A DNA stretch of 64,000 nt from Streptomyces sp. T39 (GTDB taxonomy: Bacteria > Actinomycetota > Actinomycetes > Streptomycetales > Streptomycetaceae), in NCBI RefSeq assembly GCF_008042045.1, contig NZ_RDBP01000012.1, positions 384,509-448,508 on the forward strand. Reading direction: 5' to 3'. Below the pieces are notes generated by a model. That model saw nothing but the letters and a program-made list of their open reading frames with translations, was not told the origin of the DNA and did not search any database. The position numbers and the translations under genes are program-made. Positions 18,844 to 26,758 of this stretch are shown in pieces; the stretch's first letter is position 1; the number at the start of each line of letters is the position of its first letter.

Positions 18844-20685
18844 TCACCCGATCCGGGCGCGGGTCCTGGCACGGGTCCCGCCGGGGCCGGCGCCCGGCCT
18901 CGCCGGGCCGGAGACCGTCGCGTACCGCTCCCGCACCTCCCGGTAGCGCATGAGTTCGGCCGCGACCGGGTCGAGCACCTTCGCCCGGCCGCAGCCCGCC
19001 GCCGCCTCGTGCAGACGCCGTCTGACGTCCTGTCCGTATCGCCTCGCCGGCCCCTTCGCGGCCGCCGCGCACGCCCACTCCACCAGGGGCCCGCCGACGA
19101 TCCCGGCGAGCATCACCAGCACCGGCGGGACGATCCCCGGTTCCAGCACCCCGATGATCTGGCCCACCAGCCACAGGGCACCGTAGATCTGAAGCAGGGT
19201 CATGGCCGCCTGGGCCAGGACGGCGGCGGGCCACCACCGCGGCCGCTGGGGACGCTCGCCGGTGGCCTCCGCCTCCCGGACCGCCAGTTCGTCCAGCGCC
19301 TCGGGCAGTCCCCGGGCACCGCGCTGCGCGGCCTCCCGGACGGCCTGCGCCCACGGTGTGGGCAGACCGCTCGCGGCCTCGTCGGCGACGGACCTGACGG
19401 CCTGCTCGACCCGCTGCCGCGCGGTGAGTTCGTCCTCCGCGGGCGGCGGCGGCTCGAGGGAGGCGGCCCCGGGCATCCGGGTGCGCTCGTACCAGCGCCA
19501 CAGCCTCAGCCACGGCGTCCCGCAGGCCCGTCCGGCGTTCCTGCGCCACGCGCGTTCCGCCGCCTCGCCCGCCGCCGTGGCACCGACGGCGTCCGCCAGC
19601 CGGGCCGAGAAGTCCTCGCGGGCGCGTTCGTGCAGCCCCGTGCGGCCGTCGGCCACGTACACCGGCCGCAGGGCGGCGGCGGCCGCGTCGACGTCCGCGG
19701 AGAGCCTGCGCGCCGCCGCGGTGCGCTCCTGGACGAACGTCCCCACCATCTCGCGCAGTTCCCCCACGCCCTCGCCGGTGAGGGCGGACAGGGAGAGGAC
19801 GGTCGCGCCGGGTTCGCCGTGCTCCCCGACCGCCATGCCGTCGTCGTCGAGGAGCCGCCGCAGGTCGTCGAGGACCAGGTCGGCGGCGTCTCCGGGCAGG
19901 CGGTCGATCTGGTTCAGCACCACGAAGGTCACCTCCGCGTGCCCGGCGAGCGGCCTCAGATAGCGCTCGTGGAGCGCGGCGTCGGCGTACTTCTCCGGGT
20001 CCACGACCCAGATGACGGCGTCGACCAGCGCGAGGACCCGGTCGACCTGTTCGCGGTGGCGGACCACGGCGGAGTCGTGGTCCGGCAGGTCGATGAGGAC
20101 CAGCCCCTGCAACTGCTCGTCGCCGTCCCCTCCGGCGAGCGGCCGGCGGCGCAGCCGTCCGGGCACCGCGAGCCGGTCCAGCAGCCCCGCCGCGCCCTCG
20201 GACCAGGTGCAGGCGATGGGGGCCGACGTGGTGGGCCTGCGCAGACCGGTCTCGGCGATGCGGACGCCGGCGAGCGCGTTGAAGAGGGTCGACTTGCCGC
20301 TCCCCGTCGCTCCGGCGATGGCCACGACCGTGTGCCGGGAGGAGAGCCGGCGCCGTGCCGCGGCCTCGTCCAGCACCCGCCCGGCCTCCGCGAGGGTGCG
20401 GCCGTCGAGTCTGGCCTGGGAGAGTCCGAGCAGGTCGCGCAGGGCGTCGAGCCGGTCCTTGAGAGGTCCGCCGTACGCGTCGGCGCCGGGGTCGCCGGCG
20501 CCCTCGCCGCCGTCCCCGCCGGCGGTGGCGGAGCCGTGCGGGCCGTCGTCGTCCCCGGTGGACGGGCCGTCGTCGTCCGGGCCGGGCTCGCCGTCCGGTG
20601 AGGTCCTCCGCTCGGCGCGGCGGGCGATCAGTCCGTCGTCCCAGCGGTCGCCGGTCTCGTTCGCGTCGTCGGTGATGGCGGTCAC
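18844..20685 (-). CDS. Dynamin-like/YfjP-family GTPase, second of a tandem pair
   Basis: 613 aa. The N-terminal 100 residues are Asp/Gly-rich. A P-loop (AIAGATGSGKSTLFNALAG, about 125-145), G3 region VLIDLPDHDS and G4 NQIDRLP mark a GTPase. The C-terminal third has helical segments and a hydrophobic pair near 510-560 (AALWLVGQIIGVLEPGIVPPVLVMLAGIVGGPLVEW cut by polar turns), suggesting membrane association. It starts 8 bp after the stop of a sister GTPase gene. Paired dynamin-like proteins in Streptomyces (DynA/DynB) stabilise sporulation septa; whether this pair is that system or a separate one is not decided by sequence alone. Confidence 0.82.
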   Translation of the reverse strand: MTAITDDANETGDRWDDGLIARRAERRTSPDGEPGPDDDGPSTGDDDGPHGSATAGGDGGEGAGDPGADAYGGPLKDRLDALRDLLGLSQARLDGRTLAEAGRVLDEAAARRRLSSRHTVVAIAGATGSGKSTLFNALAGVRIAETGLRRPTTSAPIACTWSEGAAGLLDRLAVPGRLRRRPLAGGDGDEQLQGLVLIDLPDHDSAVVRHREQVDRVLALVDAVIWVVDPEKYADAALHERYLRPLAGHAEVTFVVLNQIDRLPGDAADLVLDDLRRLLDDDGMAVGEHGEPGATVLSLSALTGEGVGELREMVGTFVQERTAAARRLSADVDAAAAALRPVYVADGRTGLHERAREDFSARLADAVGATAAGEAAERAWRRNAGRACGTPWLRLWRWYERTRMPGAASLEPPPPAEDELTARQRVEQAVRSVADEAASGLPTPWAQAVREAAQRGARGLPEALDELAVREAEATGERPQRPRWWPAAVLAQAAMTLLQIYGALWLVGQIIGVLEPGIVPPVLVMLAGIVGGPLVEWACAAAAKGPARRYGQDVRRRLHEAAAGCGRAKVLDPVAAELMRYREVRERYATVSGPARPGAGPGGTRARTRARIG

Positions 20686-20692
20686 CCCGCGC

Positions 20693-22327
20693 TCACCTCT
20701 CCTTCTGCAGTAGGGACAGCGCGGCGATCAGCTCGGCCTGCGGCTCGGGGGTCACCTCGAGCGCGTCGAGGGGGGCGAGCCTGCGGTCCCGTTCGCCGTG
20801 CAGCACGTCGTCGATGGTGGTGGTCACGAGCTCGCCGCCCTTGTCCCGCAGCCGCAGCGCACCCTGGGCTCCGATGCGTTCGGCCAGCCGCTCGCCCGCG
20901 CCGCGGGCGCGCCGGCCGCCGAGCAGGGCGGTGGCGAGGAGGGCGGCGACGGTCTCGGCGTCGGGGGCCGCGTTGCGTTCCATGCCGCGGACCTCCTCCT
21001 CGGCGAGTTCCTCCAGGACCCGCCGCCAGCGCCGGACGGCGATGCCGATCCGCTCGCCGCTCTCCAGGTCGGCCCCGCTGTCGGGCCCGAAGGCCCCCGC
21101 GGCGGGTTCGCGCCGCCAGGCGTTCGCCACCTGCTCGTCGGCGGCGGCGACGGCGCACTGCAGCAGCGCGGACAGACTGGCGACGAGGGCGTCGAGGAGT
21201 TCGGCGGCCGAGCTGTCGCGGGGGTAGCCGCGCCAGCGGGTGCGGGCGTCCCCGGCCAGCACGGCCCCCGCGCGCAGCCGCCCGCGGACCCGTTCGCGCT
21301 GTGCGGCGTACGCCTCCTCGACGGCGCCGGTGAGCCGCACGGCGGCCGCGTACTGCGCGGCCACCGCGCTCGCCAGCTCCGGCATCCGCGATCCGAGCGA
21401 GTCGAGGACGCCGCCCGCGGTGCGTCCCAGCGCCTGCTGGCGCGCCGCGGGGTCCTGCGCCCGGTGGGCGAGCCAGGCGAGCAGCGGGGCGACGGCGGTG
21501 GTCGGCAGCAGACCGTTGCCGCCGCCCGCGGACTCGGGCAGTTCGGGCACGGTGAAGCGGGGCACATGGCCTAGGCCCGCCTTGGTGAGCAGGGCCGCGT
21601 ACTGCCGCGACACCTCGTCGACGACCTGGTGGGGCACCCGGTCGAGCACGCTGACGAGGGTGGCGTCGTACTCCTTCGCGGTGCGCAGCAGATGCCACGG
21701 CACCGCGTCGGCGTAGCGCGAGGCGGTCGTGACCATCACCCACACGTCGGCCGCGCAGATCAGCTCGGCGGCGAGCCGGCGGTTCTCCACGACCAACGAG
21801 TCGATGTCCGGTGCGTCGAGGAGCGCGAGGCCGCGCGGCAGGGTCGAGGCCGTCTCGATCCGCAGCGACTTCTCGTCCGCTCCGCCTCTGCGGCGCCCGG
21901 AGCCCTTGCGCGCGAGGAGTTCGTCCTCGGGGTCGGTCTCGTCCTGCGGGGGCATCCAGACCCGGGTCAGGTGCGGCAGCACGCGCATCCCGGCGAACCA
22001 GTGGTGGTCGTCGGGATGGCACACCAGCACGGGTGTGCGCGTGGTGGGCCGCAGCACGCCGGCCTCGCTGACGCGCCTGCCCACAAGGGAGTTGACGAGC
22101 GTGGACTTGCCCGCGCCCGTGGAGCCGCCGATGACCGCGAGCAGCGGTGCGTCGGGGTCCTTGAGGCGCGGCACGAGGTAGTCGTCGAGCTGCGCGAGGA
22201 GTTCTGTGCGCGTCTGCCGGGCGCGGGAGGCGCCCCGCAGCGGAAGCGGCAGACGCACGGCGGCGACACGGTCGCGCAGGGCGGAGAGTGCGTCGATCAG
22301 CTGAGGCCGTGCATCCAAGGTCACCAC
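20693..22327 (-). CDS. Dynamin-like GTPase, first of a tandem pair
   Basis: 544 aa starting near GTG/ATG 22327. The P-loop is [19 protein letters not shown] (about 65-83); G3 is LLDAPDIDS; a G4-like segment SVLDRVPHQ follows. The rest is a long helical stalk-like region without clear membrane spans. It is transcribed into the 613-aa GTPase gene 8 bp downstream, so the two probably form a hetero-oligomer in which only the downstream partner has hydrophobic segments. The pair stands directly upstream of the tRNA gene, on the opposite strand. Confidence 0.82.
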   Translation of the reverse strand: MVTLDARPQLIDALSALRDRVAAVRLPLPLRGASRARQTRTELLAQLDDYLVPRLKDPDAPLLAVIGGSTGAGKSTLVNSLVGRRVSEAGVLRPTTRTPVLVCHPDDHHWFAGMRVLPHLTRVWMPPQDETDPEDELLARKGSGRRRGGADEKSLRIETASTLPRGLALLDAPDIDSLVVENRRLAAELICAADVWVMVTTASRYADAVPWHLLRTAKEYDATLVSVLDRVPHQVVDEVSRQYAALLTKAGLGHVPRFTVPELPESAGGGNGLLPTTAVAPLLAWLAHRAQDPAARQQALGRTAGGVLDSLGSRMPELASAVAAQYAAAVRLTGAVEEAYAAQRERVRGRLRAGAVLAGDARTRWRGYPRDSSAAELLDALVASLSALLQCAVAAADEQVANAWRREPAAGAFGPDSGADLESGERIGIAVRRWRRVLEELAEEEVRGMERNAAPDAETVAALLATALLGGRRARGAGERLAERIGAQGALRLRDKGGELVTTTIDDVLHGERDRRLAPLDALEVTPEPQAELIAALSLLQKER

Positions 22328-22623
22328 ATGCGAAGAATGCCCAATTTTGGAGCCTTTTTGAAGCGTATGGACATCTCTGCGCGCCGATCAGACAGATGGG
22401 ACAGAAGGGGCGAGTGGGACCCAGGCATAACGAGTGCACAACACCCGCCGCGCGAGGCGTCAAAAGCGATGCACGAATCGCACCTGCCTGCGATTATCGG
22501 TTCGCTTCACCGAACCTCCACATCGTGCCACGCAGGTGAAGCAGCCGGGCCGAGGGCAAGGGAGCCCTATCCTTGTGCCCGGCAAGGCCGCGGACGCCCG
22601 AGAGGGGCTCCAGGCCGCATCCG
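22328..22623. promoter_or_regulatory. Divergent promoter region between GTPase gene and tRNA
   Basis: 296 bp without a gene. It is less GC-rich than its surroundings and includes a small inverted repeat GGTTCG-CTTCAC-CGAACC near 22,499-22,518. Promoters for the minus-strand GTPase pair and the plus-strand tRNA are expected here; no clear -35/-10 pair stands out. Confidence 0.4.
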
Positions 22624-22696
22624 GCCCCCGTAGCTCAGTGGATAGAGCAGGCGCCTTCTAAGCGCTTGGCCGCAGGTTCGAGTCCTGCCGGGGGCG
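22624..22696 (+). tRNA. tRNA-Arg (anticodon UCU)
   Basis: Full cloverleaf: acceptor GCCCCCG pairs with CGGGGGC, the D arm is GCTC/GAGC, the anticodon arm has loop CTTCTAA with UCU at the centre, and the T arm is GCAGG-TTCGAGT-CCTGC. CCA is not encoded, as is common in Streptomyces. UCU reads AGA, a rare arginine codon in this genome. The 3' half is the integration site of the prophage and is restored exactly by the element, so the tRNA should remain functional. Confidence 0.97.
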
Positions 22697-22697
22697 C
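22654..22697 (+). repeat. attL: 44-bp core repeat inside tRNA-Arg
   Basis: Identical over 44 bases to 41,965-42,008. It runs from the anticodon stem through the T arm and acceptor to one base past the discriminator. Flanks differ immediately (G versus A before; AA versus TT after), which defines the repeat ends. Confidence 0.95.
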
Positions 22698-22705
22698 AAG
22701 CACAG

Positions 22706-22735
22706 GATGACCAGCGGAAACGCTGGTCATCTTTT
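22706..22735 (+). terminator. Element-encoded terminator for the tRNA
   Basis: An 11-bp perfect stem GATGACCAGCG / CGCTGGTCATC with a GAAA tetraloop is followed by TTTT. It begins 9 bp after the att core, inside the element, and replaces the native terminator now found beyond attR. Confidence 0.85.
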
Positions 22736-22747
22736 GTATCGGCCGCT

Positions 22748-22775
22748 AGCACAGAGCGAATTAGCCAAGCGCCTA
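22748..22775 (+). promoter_or_regulatory. Putative left-arm integrase sites
   Basis: AGCACAGAGC (22,748-22,757) and GCCAAGCGCCTA (22,764-22,775) both recur in the same orientation near the right end (41,942 and 41,889). A shorter AGCACAG also lies at 22,699. The second motif is close to the reverse complement of the core segment TAAGCGCTTGGC. Their position flanking the core fits arm-type integrase or excisionase sites. Confidence 0.55.
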
Positions 22776-22846
22776 GCCCGTGAACCATATCGGGCGTACC
22801 GTCGGATCACACCCCCCGGACCCTTACAGCCAACCCGGGGGCGAGA

Positions 22847-22868
22847 CCCATTCGCGTACCCGAATGGG
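22847..22868 (+). promoter_or_regulatory. Operator-like palindrome in integrase leader
   Basis: CCCATTCG-CGTACC-CGAATGGG, a perfect 8-bp inverted repeat ending 4 bp before the GGGAGG ribosome site of int. The segment CCCGAATGGG matches the centre of the boxes at 24,921 and 25,193, so the same regulator may control int. Confidence 0.6.
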
Positions 22869-22882
22869 AACGGGAGGTCACG

Positions 22883-23866
22883 TTGCCCGCCGTCACAACC
22901 ACATTCCTGGAGTCCGCCGGCCGTCCGCCCTGCGTCAACCTCCGGCCAGACGTCGCGTCATGGATCCGCTCTCTCCGCGCCCGCAACCTCTCGGAGAACA
23001 CGCAGCGGATCTACCGGCGCGCCGGAGAGTCGTTCGCCGCCTACCTGCTCGAGGAGTACGAGCCCGCGGCAGAGGGCGGACGCCCGGCGCCGGCCTCGCT
23101 CGACGACATCCACCGCGAGCACGTAGAGGCGTACATCGCGGACCTCCTGCAGCGCACGTCCGCCGGGAACGCTCACCAGCACTTCAGGTCGTTGAAAACA
23201 TTCTTCAACTGGCTGGTCGACGAGGAGGAGTTGAACCGCTCCCCCATGCGGACGCTCAAGGCTCCGACCGTGCCGGAGGTCGAGGTACCGATCATCCCGG
23301 ACGACTCCCTCAAGCGACTGCTCGCCGCATGCAAGGGGACCGGGTACAAGGAGCGTCGAGACACCGCGATCATCATGCTTTTCCTCGACACCGGGGTCCG
23401 CCTCTCGGAGCTCACCGAACGGCGAGTGAAGCACCTTGACTTGGATCTCATGGTGTTCCACGTCGTCGGCAAGGGCGACCGGGAGCGGTCGGTGCCGTTC
23501 GGGCGGAGTACGGCCCAGGCGCTCGACCGATACCTCCGGGCGCTCGGCAAGCACCGCGGGCGGGCGCTCGAGGACGAGGACGCCCTGTGGTGGAGCGTGA
23601 AGCGTGGCTGCCGGCTGACGATCTGGGGGGTGGGGACGATGATCGAGAACCGCTGCAAGGAGGCCGGCATCCCACATGTCCACCCGCACCAGTTCAGGCA
23701 CACGTTCGCGCATCTGTGGAAGCTGCAGGACGGCTCGGAGGATGACCTCATGCGGATCACCGGATGGCGTTCCCGGACGATGCTGTCCCGCTACGCGGCC
23801 TCCGCGGGAGCGGAGCGTGCACGGCTGGCGCACAAGAGGTTGAGCCCGGGGGACCGGCTGACGTAG
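22883..23866 (+). CDS. int: Tyrosine site-specific integrase
   Basis: 327 aa from TTG 22883 with GGGAGG 5 bases upstream. An N-terminal SAM-like core-binding domain (about 20-115) precedes the catalytic domain. Catalytic residues are visible: R173 (TGVRLSEL), K197 (VVGKGDR), H269 and R272 (HPHQFRH), W295 (GWRSR) and nucleophile Y304 (LSRY). All six expected positions are present, so the enzyme should be active. It is next to attL and should catalyse recombination at the 44-bp tRNA core. No classical excisionase gene is seen beside it; the small HTH gene at 24,958 is the nearest candidate. Confidence 0.95.
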   Translation: MPAVTTTFLESAGRPPCVNLRPDVASWIRSLRARNLSENTQRIYRRAGESFAAYLLEEYEPAAEGGRPAPASLDDIHREHVEAYIADLLQRTSAGNAHQHFRSLKTFFNWLVDEEELNRSPMRTLKAPTVPEVEVPIIPDDSLKRLLAACKGTGYKERRDTAIIMLFLDTGVRLSELTERRVKHLDLDLMVFHVVGKGDRERSVPFGRSTAQALDRYLRALGKHRGRALEDEDALWWSVKRGCRLTIWGVGTMIENRCKEAGIPHVHPHQFRHTFAHLWKLQDGSEDDLMRITGWRSRTMLSRYAASAGAERARLAHKRLSPGDRLT

Positions 23867-23884
23867 CCGGTCCCCCGCGGGGAC

Positions 23885-24142
23885 TCAGTGATCGCGGCCG
23901 CTCTCCGGATGGGGGGCGGCCGGTTCTGTGGTGCTGTCATACGCCCGGCTGTGTTCGCTTCGCGACCACCGGCCGGTGTCGACCGACTCTTGGAACAAGT
24001 CGGTGAGGGCGCTCACGATCTCTTCGGGCTTGGCGCCGAAGTCGATTGCAACCTCTACGTGCCGTCGACTGTCATACAGGGCGACGGGGCACTCTCCGTG
24101 CAGGTCGACGGCCTGGACGCGGATCCGCGGTACCTCTGTCAC
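23885..24142 (-). CDS. Small hypothetical prophage protein
   Basis: 85 aa from GTG 24142, preceded by a GGGAATGGGGG purine stretch; the frame extends to 24202 without a better start. Core sequence is RIRVQAVDLHGECPVALYDSRRHVEVAIDFGAKPEEIVSALTDLFQ broken here into a beta part and one helix. No recognised domain. It is convergent with int and lies downstream of the repressor gene on the same strand, so it may be expressed in the lysogen. Confidence 0.55.
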   Translation of the reverse strand: MTEVPRIRVQAVDLHGECPVALYDSRRHVEVAIDFGAKPEEIVSALTDLFQESVDTGRWSRSEHSRAYDSTTEPAAPHPESGRDH

Positions 24143-24261
24143 TCGACCCCCATTCCCGCACGCGCACAGACATGAGTTATCGCACGTACGTTCGATCTGC
24201 ACGAGGTCCGATCACTCTACGCGCAGGGGCCGCAATAGTGGCGTCACCTGAAGGAGTGAAC

Positions 24262-24309
24262 ATGAAACATTTTTGCCTTGAAGCAAACGTGTTCGATCAG
24301 TCGCCCTGA
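24262..24309 (+). CDS. Possible 15-aa micro-ORF
   Basis: ATG 24262 has an AAGGAG box 6 bases upstream and reads MKHFCLEANVFDQSP before TGA. It lies in an AT-rich patch antisense to the last codons of the repressor gene. Spacing to the ribosome site is ideal, but the length gives no coding statistics. It could instead be chance or a leader peptide. Confidence 0.25.
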   Translation: MKHFCLEANVFDQSP

Positions 24310-24707
24310 TCGCGCTTCCGGGCCTGCTCGATGAAGGCTCGTGTCGCCGGCATGCCCTCACCTTCCGCACCGGCACGGTGGGCCACCCGGACCACAGCAT
24401 CCGTGTCGCCGGCGGGGGTGGAGAAGGGGTCACCGATCTGCCACCCGAGGAACTGGCGAGCGGCAGCCGCCTGAACCCGCTCGAGCGGCAAGGAAAAGCC
24501 CGCAGCGATGGCGCGCATGAGCGGGGGGTTGACCTTCACATCCTGACCGGACGCAACCTTCCACAGGAGGTTCGCGCTCGGGCGGTAACCGGAGTCCGGG
24601 TCCACGGCCCGCTCGGAGACCTGCTCCCAGGTGGGCAAGCCGCTGCCGCGCTGGCCGGCCCTCGCGCTCATGAGCTCAGCGAGCGTCTCGGTGTCCCGAC
24701 TGGTCAC
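24297..24707 (-). CDS. HTH (XRE-like) prophage repressor candidate
   Basis: 136 aa from GTG 24707 with AGGAGA 8 bases upstream; the longer frame to 24797 has no ribosome site. The N-terminal region LAELMSARAG...PTWEQVSERA...LLWKVASGQDVKVNPPLMRAIAAGFSLPL broken into helices resembles an extended XRE DNA-binding domain of actinophage immunity repressors. The C-terminal 60 residues are short and charged. It is divergent from the regulator gene at 24,958, with a 250-bp operator region between, the usual layout of a lysogeny switch. Direct evidence of repression is absent. Confidence 0.65.
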   Translation of the reverse strand: MTSRDTETLAELMSARAGQRGSGLPTWEQVSERAVDPDSGYRPSANLLWKVASGQDVKVNPPLMRAIAAGFSLPLERVQAAAARQFLGWQIGDPFSTPAGDTDAVVRVAHRAGAEGEGMPATRAFIEQARKRDQGD

Positions 24708-24854
24708 GGGCGGGTCTCCTGGTCTGCGGCGTGGCCAGGATGAACCGGCAGTCCACCCAGTGGCGGGGTACCACGCGCGCGCAAGACCATTGTCCACACT
24801 TCGACTCAGGGTTGCCTACGTGGCCTGCAAAGTAAGGCTCAAAACAGCGCGGCG

Positions 24855-24864
24855 TGTGTACACA
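24855..24864. promoter_or_regulatory. Palindrome in divergent switch region
   Basis: TGTGTACACA is a perfect 10-bp palindrome midway between the repressor start (24,707, leftward) and the rightward regulator (24,958). Surrounding DNA is AT-rich for this genome, as expected for divergent promoters. Confidence 0.4.
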
Positions 24865-24920
24865 TAGGGGACGCATGCATGGGTGGTGGACACGCGATTA
24901 GCTCTATGCTTAGCTGTCCC

Positions 24921-24938
24921 CATCCTCGAATGGGGATG
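24921..24938 (+). promoter_or_regulatory. Operator box O1 before early regulator
   Basis: CATCCTCGAATGGGGATG, located 20 bp before GTG 24958 and just upstream of its CGGAGG ribosome site. It agrees at 16 of 18 positions with the reverse complement of the box at 25,193-25,210. Confidence 0.6.
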
Positions 24939-24957
24939 AACAACCGGAGGAAGCCGC

Positions 24958-25353
24958 GTGCCCGACGCCAGATACCACCTGCACGACGGGGCCCTGCTGC
25001 AGCGGCTGATGAAGTACCCCCTCCCCGGCGGCCAGGTATGGAGCGTCCGCACCCTTGCCGACGAAGTGGGGGTGTCGTACAGCAAGATCCAGAAGCTCAT
25101 TACCGGCGAGCGGGCCGGCATAGGCGGAGCCCATGCCAACGCGATCGCCACTGCAGTCCAGTCCACACGGGCTGCTCTTTTTTCGGCCACTCCATCCTCA
25201 TTCGGGGATGGGAATGAACGGAGGACCACCCCCCATGGACCCCACGACCCGCACGCTGCGCGCCCGACTCGCCGCGCACACGAGCTGGGCGAACACGCTC
25301 GACCCCGCGTCGAGGACGGCGAAGGCCAGGTCCGCGGCGCTCGGCCGGTTTGA
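24958..25353 (+). CDS. HTH early regulator, with long overlapping tail
   Basis: 131 aa from GTG 24958 with CGGAGG upstream. Residues about 24-60 (VWSVRTLADEVGVSYSKIQKLITGE) form a clear helix-turn-helix. The family-like part seems to end near residue 85; the remainder reads through operator O2 and overlaps the next gene by about 119 bp in another frame, with a composition typical of shadow reading. Either the overlap is real or the native protein was shorter before a frameshift. Being divergent from the repressor, it is a candidate Cro-like or excision regulator. Confidence 0.6.
   Translation: MPDARYHLHDGALLQRLMKYPLPGGQVWSVRTLADEVGVSYSKIQKLITGERAGIGGAHANAIATAVQSTRAALFSATPSSFGDGNERRTTPHGPHDPHAARPTRRAHELGEHARPRVEDGEGQVRGARPV
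25193..25210 (-). promoter_or_regulatory. Operator box O2
   Basis: Reverse complement reads CATCCCCGAATGAGGATG, nearly identical to O1. It lies 25 bp before the ATG of the 88-aa gene and inside the 3' part of the preceding regulator frame. Confidence 0.6.
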
Positions 25354-25501
25354 GAAGCGGGCCCGCGAGATGCACCCCACGGCCACGGACGAGCAGATCG
25401 CTCGCGTAGCGGAGCAGCTCAAGCGGGCGCACTACACGGCGATGCAGCTCAAGGCCGCCGCATCTCGCCGCGCCCGCAAGGCCAGCGTCGCCACGGCCTG
25501 A
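25235..25501 (+). CDS. Small prophage protein, basic helical
   Basis: 88 aa from ATG 25235 with GGAGG 10 bases upstream. The sequence (TRTLRARLAAHTSW, ALGRFEKRAREMHP, ARVAEQLKRAHYTAMQLKAAASRRARK) is almost entirely amphipathic helix with a basic C-terminus. No family recognised by eye; many Streptomyces phages and plasmids carry such a protein beside the switch. It is controlled by O2 if that box is genuine. Confidence 0.65.
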   Translation: MDPTTRTLRARLAAHTSWANTLDPASRTAKARSAALGRFEKRAREMHPTATDEQIARVAEQLKRAHYTAMQLKAAASRRARKASVATA

Positions 25502-25578
25502 AAAACAACGGGGCCGCCCGGACCGGCATCCGGAACGACCCCTCGGCTCCACCTCACACACAGAAACGAGGCTCACCG

Positions 25579-26007
25579 TTGAGCACCAACCCTAGCGACT
25601 CCGGCCGTACGGCCGCTCTCGCGATCGACGCGCTCGGCCGCATGCACCGCGACGCGGCCGCCATCAGCCGCGTTCTCACCCAGCTCCTCGCCGACGCCGG
25701 CGACGACCTGCCCGACCTGACGCGCATCCAGACGCAGGTGGGATACAGCGACTACCCCCCGTGCATCCGGCTGCGCGCCGGCGACCCCGACGTCGCCCGC
25801 GCCTGGGCCGCACACCTGGGAGTCACGCTGACCCGAAAGGACGTCCCGACCGCAGTCATCGACGGCGGATCCCGCCACTACGCAGGCTCCACCGAGCGGG
25901 ACGGCGTCCAGGTGGAGATCGGATCGTGCACCAACTACTACGGCCCCGCCGAGTGGTCCGCTGCCCTGGCCGAGACGCCGGCGGACGAGGCCGAGGTGAC
26001 CGCGTGA
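25579..26007 (+). CDS. Hypothetical early prophage protein
   Basis: 142 aa from TTG 25579 with GAGG 5-8 bases upstream. It has a helical N-terminus (IDALGRMHRDAAAISRVLTQLLAD) and a beta-rich rest ending in an acidic tail. No named domain. It is the first gene of a coupled train: its TGA overlaps the next start. Confidence 0.6.
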   Translation: MSTNPSDSGRTAALAIDALGRMHRDAAAISRVLTQLLADAGDDLPDLTRIQTQVGYSDYPPCIRLRAGDPDVARAWAAHLGVTLTRKDVPTAVIDGGSRHYAGSTERDGVQVEIGSCTNYYGPAEWSAALAETPADEAEVTA

Positions 26008-26498
26008 TGACGACGCCGACCACCCCCGCCGCCGCGCTCACAGTGCAGACCAGCGACGTACGCCACAACCCCGCCCAGCGCGACCGGATGATGCACGCCA
26101 CCGCCGCCGTCGAGGACGTCCTCGGCGCGCTGCAGGGCGGCACCCCGAGCAACATCAGCCTCAGCACCGACCAGGACGGCACCGTCCGCGTCACCATGAC
26201 CTGTGGCGCCGAGGTGGTCCGCGAGTTCGCCACCTGCTTCGGTGCCGAACCCCGCCTCATCTCCTGTCTGTTCGGCGAGGGCGCGCACTGGTACGAGGCG
26301 GACGCGATCGTGCGTGGCGTCGCCGTGAAGGCCGGGCACCTCACCAGCACGCAACCCGCCGAGGCCACGGACCCCTGCCACCCCTGCGGCTGCCCGAAGC
26401 GCTTCAACCGCCACGCATGGGGCTGCCCCACCCAGTCCGACGACACGCTGGCGTCCCCGACGGCCGACGTGACCGAGTCCCACGGCGGTGAGTCGTGA
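26007..26498 (+). CDS. Hypothetical early prophage protein with Cys-rich segment
   Basis: 163 aa from ATG 26007, overlapping the previous stop by 1 base; GTG 26004 would give a GTGA overlap and one more residue. A compact alpha/beta part (about 20-115) precedes CHPCGCPKRFNRHAWGC, a possible zinc-binding cluster of four Cys and one His. The tail is acidic. Function unknown. Confidence 0.6.
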   Translation: MTTPTTPAAALTVQTSDVRHNPAQRDRMMHATAAVEDVLGALQGGTPSNISLSTDQDGTVRVTMTCGAEVVREFATCFGAEPRLISCLFGEGAHWYEADAIVRGVAVKAGHLTSTQPAEATDPCHPCGCPKRFNRHAWGCPTQSDDTLASPTADVTESHGGES

Positions 26499-26758
26499 CG
26501 ACTATCGGTATCCCGCCCCGCACACCCGCCGAGTGGGACGTGCCCCCGGCCCGGCTCACCGAGCAAATGGCCGGCCTCGTCGCCCGGCAGCGCGAGCAGC
26601 TCGAGGCCGAGCTCGCCGAGCTCCGCGCGCACGCCGAGCAGCACCTCGCCGCCCGCGGCGAGGCACCGACGGCGGAGCACTTCGCGGACTGGCACGACTT
26701 CCTCGACATTGACCCCGACCTCCGCGGCCGCGACTACCGGACAGGAGGCAGCCGGTGA
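26495..26758 (+). CDS. Small coiled-coil prophage protein
   Basis: 87 aa from GTG 26495, GTGA overlap with the previous gene. The middle (RQREQLEAELAELRAHAEQH) predicts a coiled coil. It ends in an acidic WHDFLDIDPDLRG segment. No family recognised. Confidence 0.55.
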   Translation: MTTIGIPPRTPAEWDVPPARLTEQMAGLVARQREQLEAELAELRAHAEQHLAARGEAPTAEHFADWHDFLDIDPDLRGRDYRTGGSR

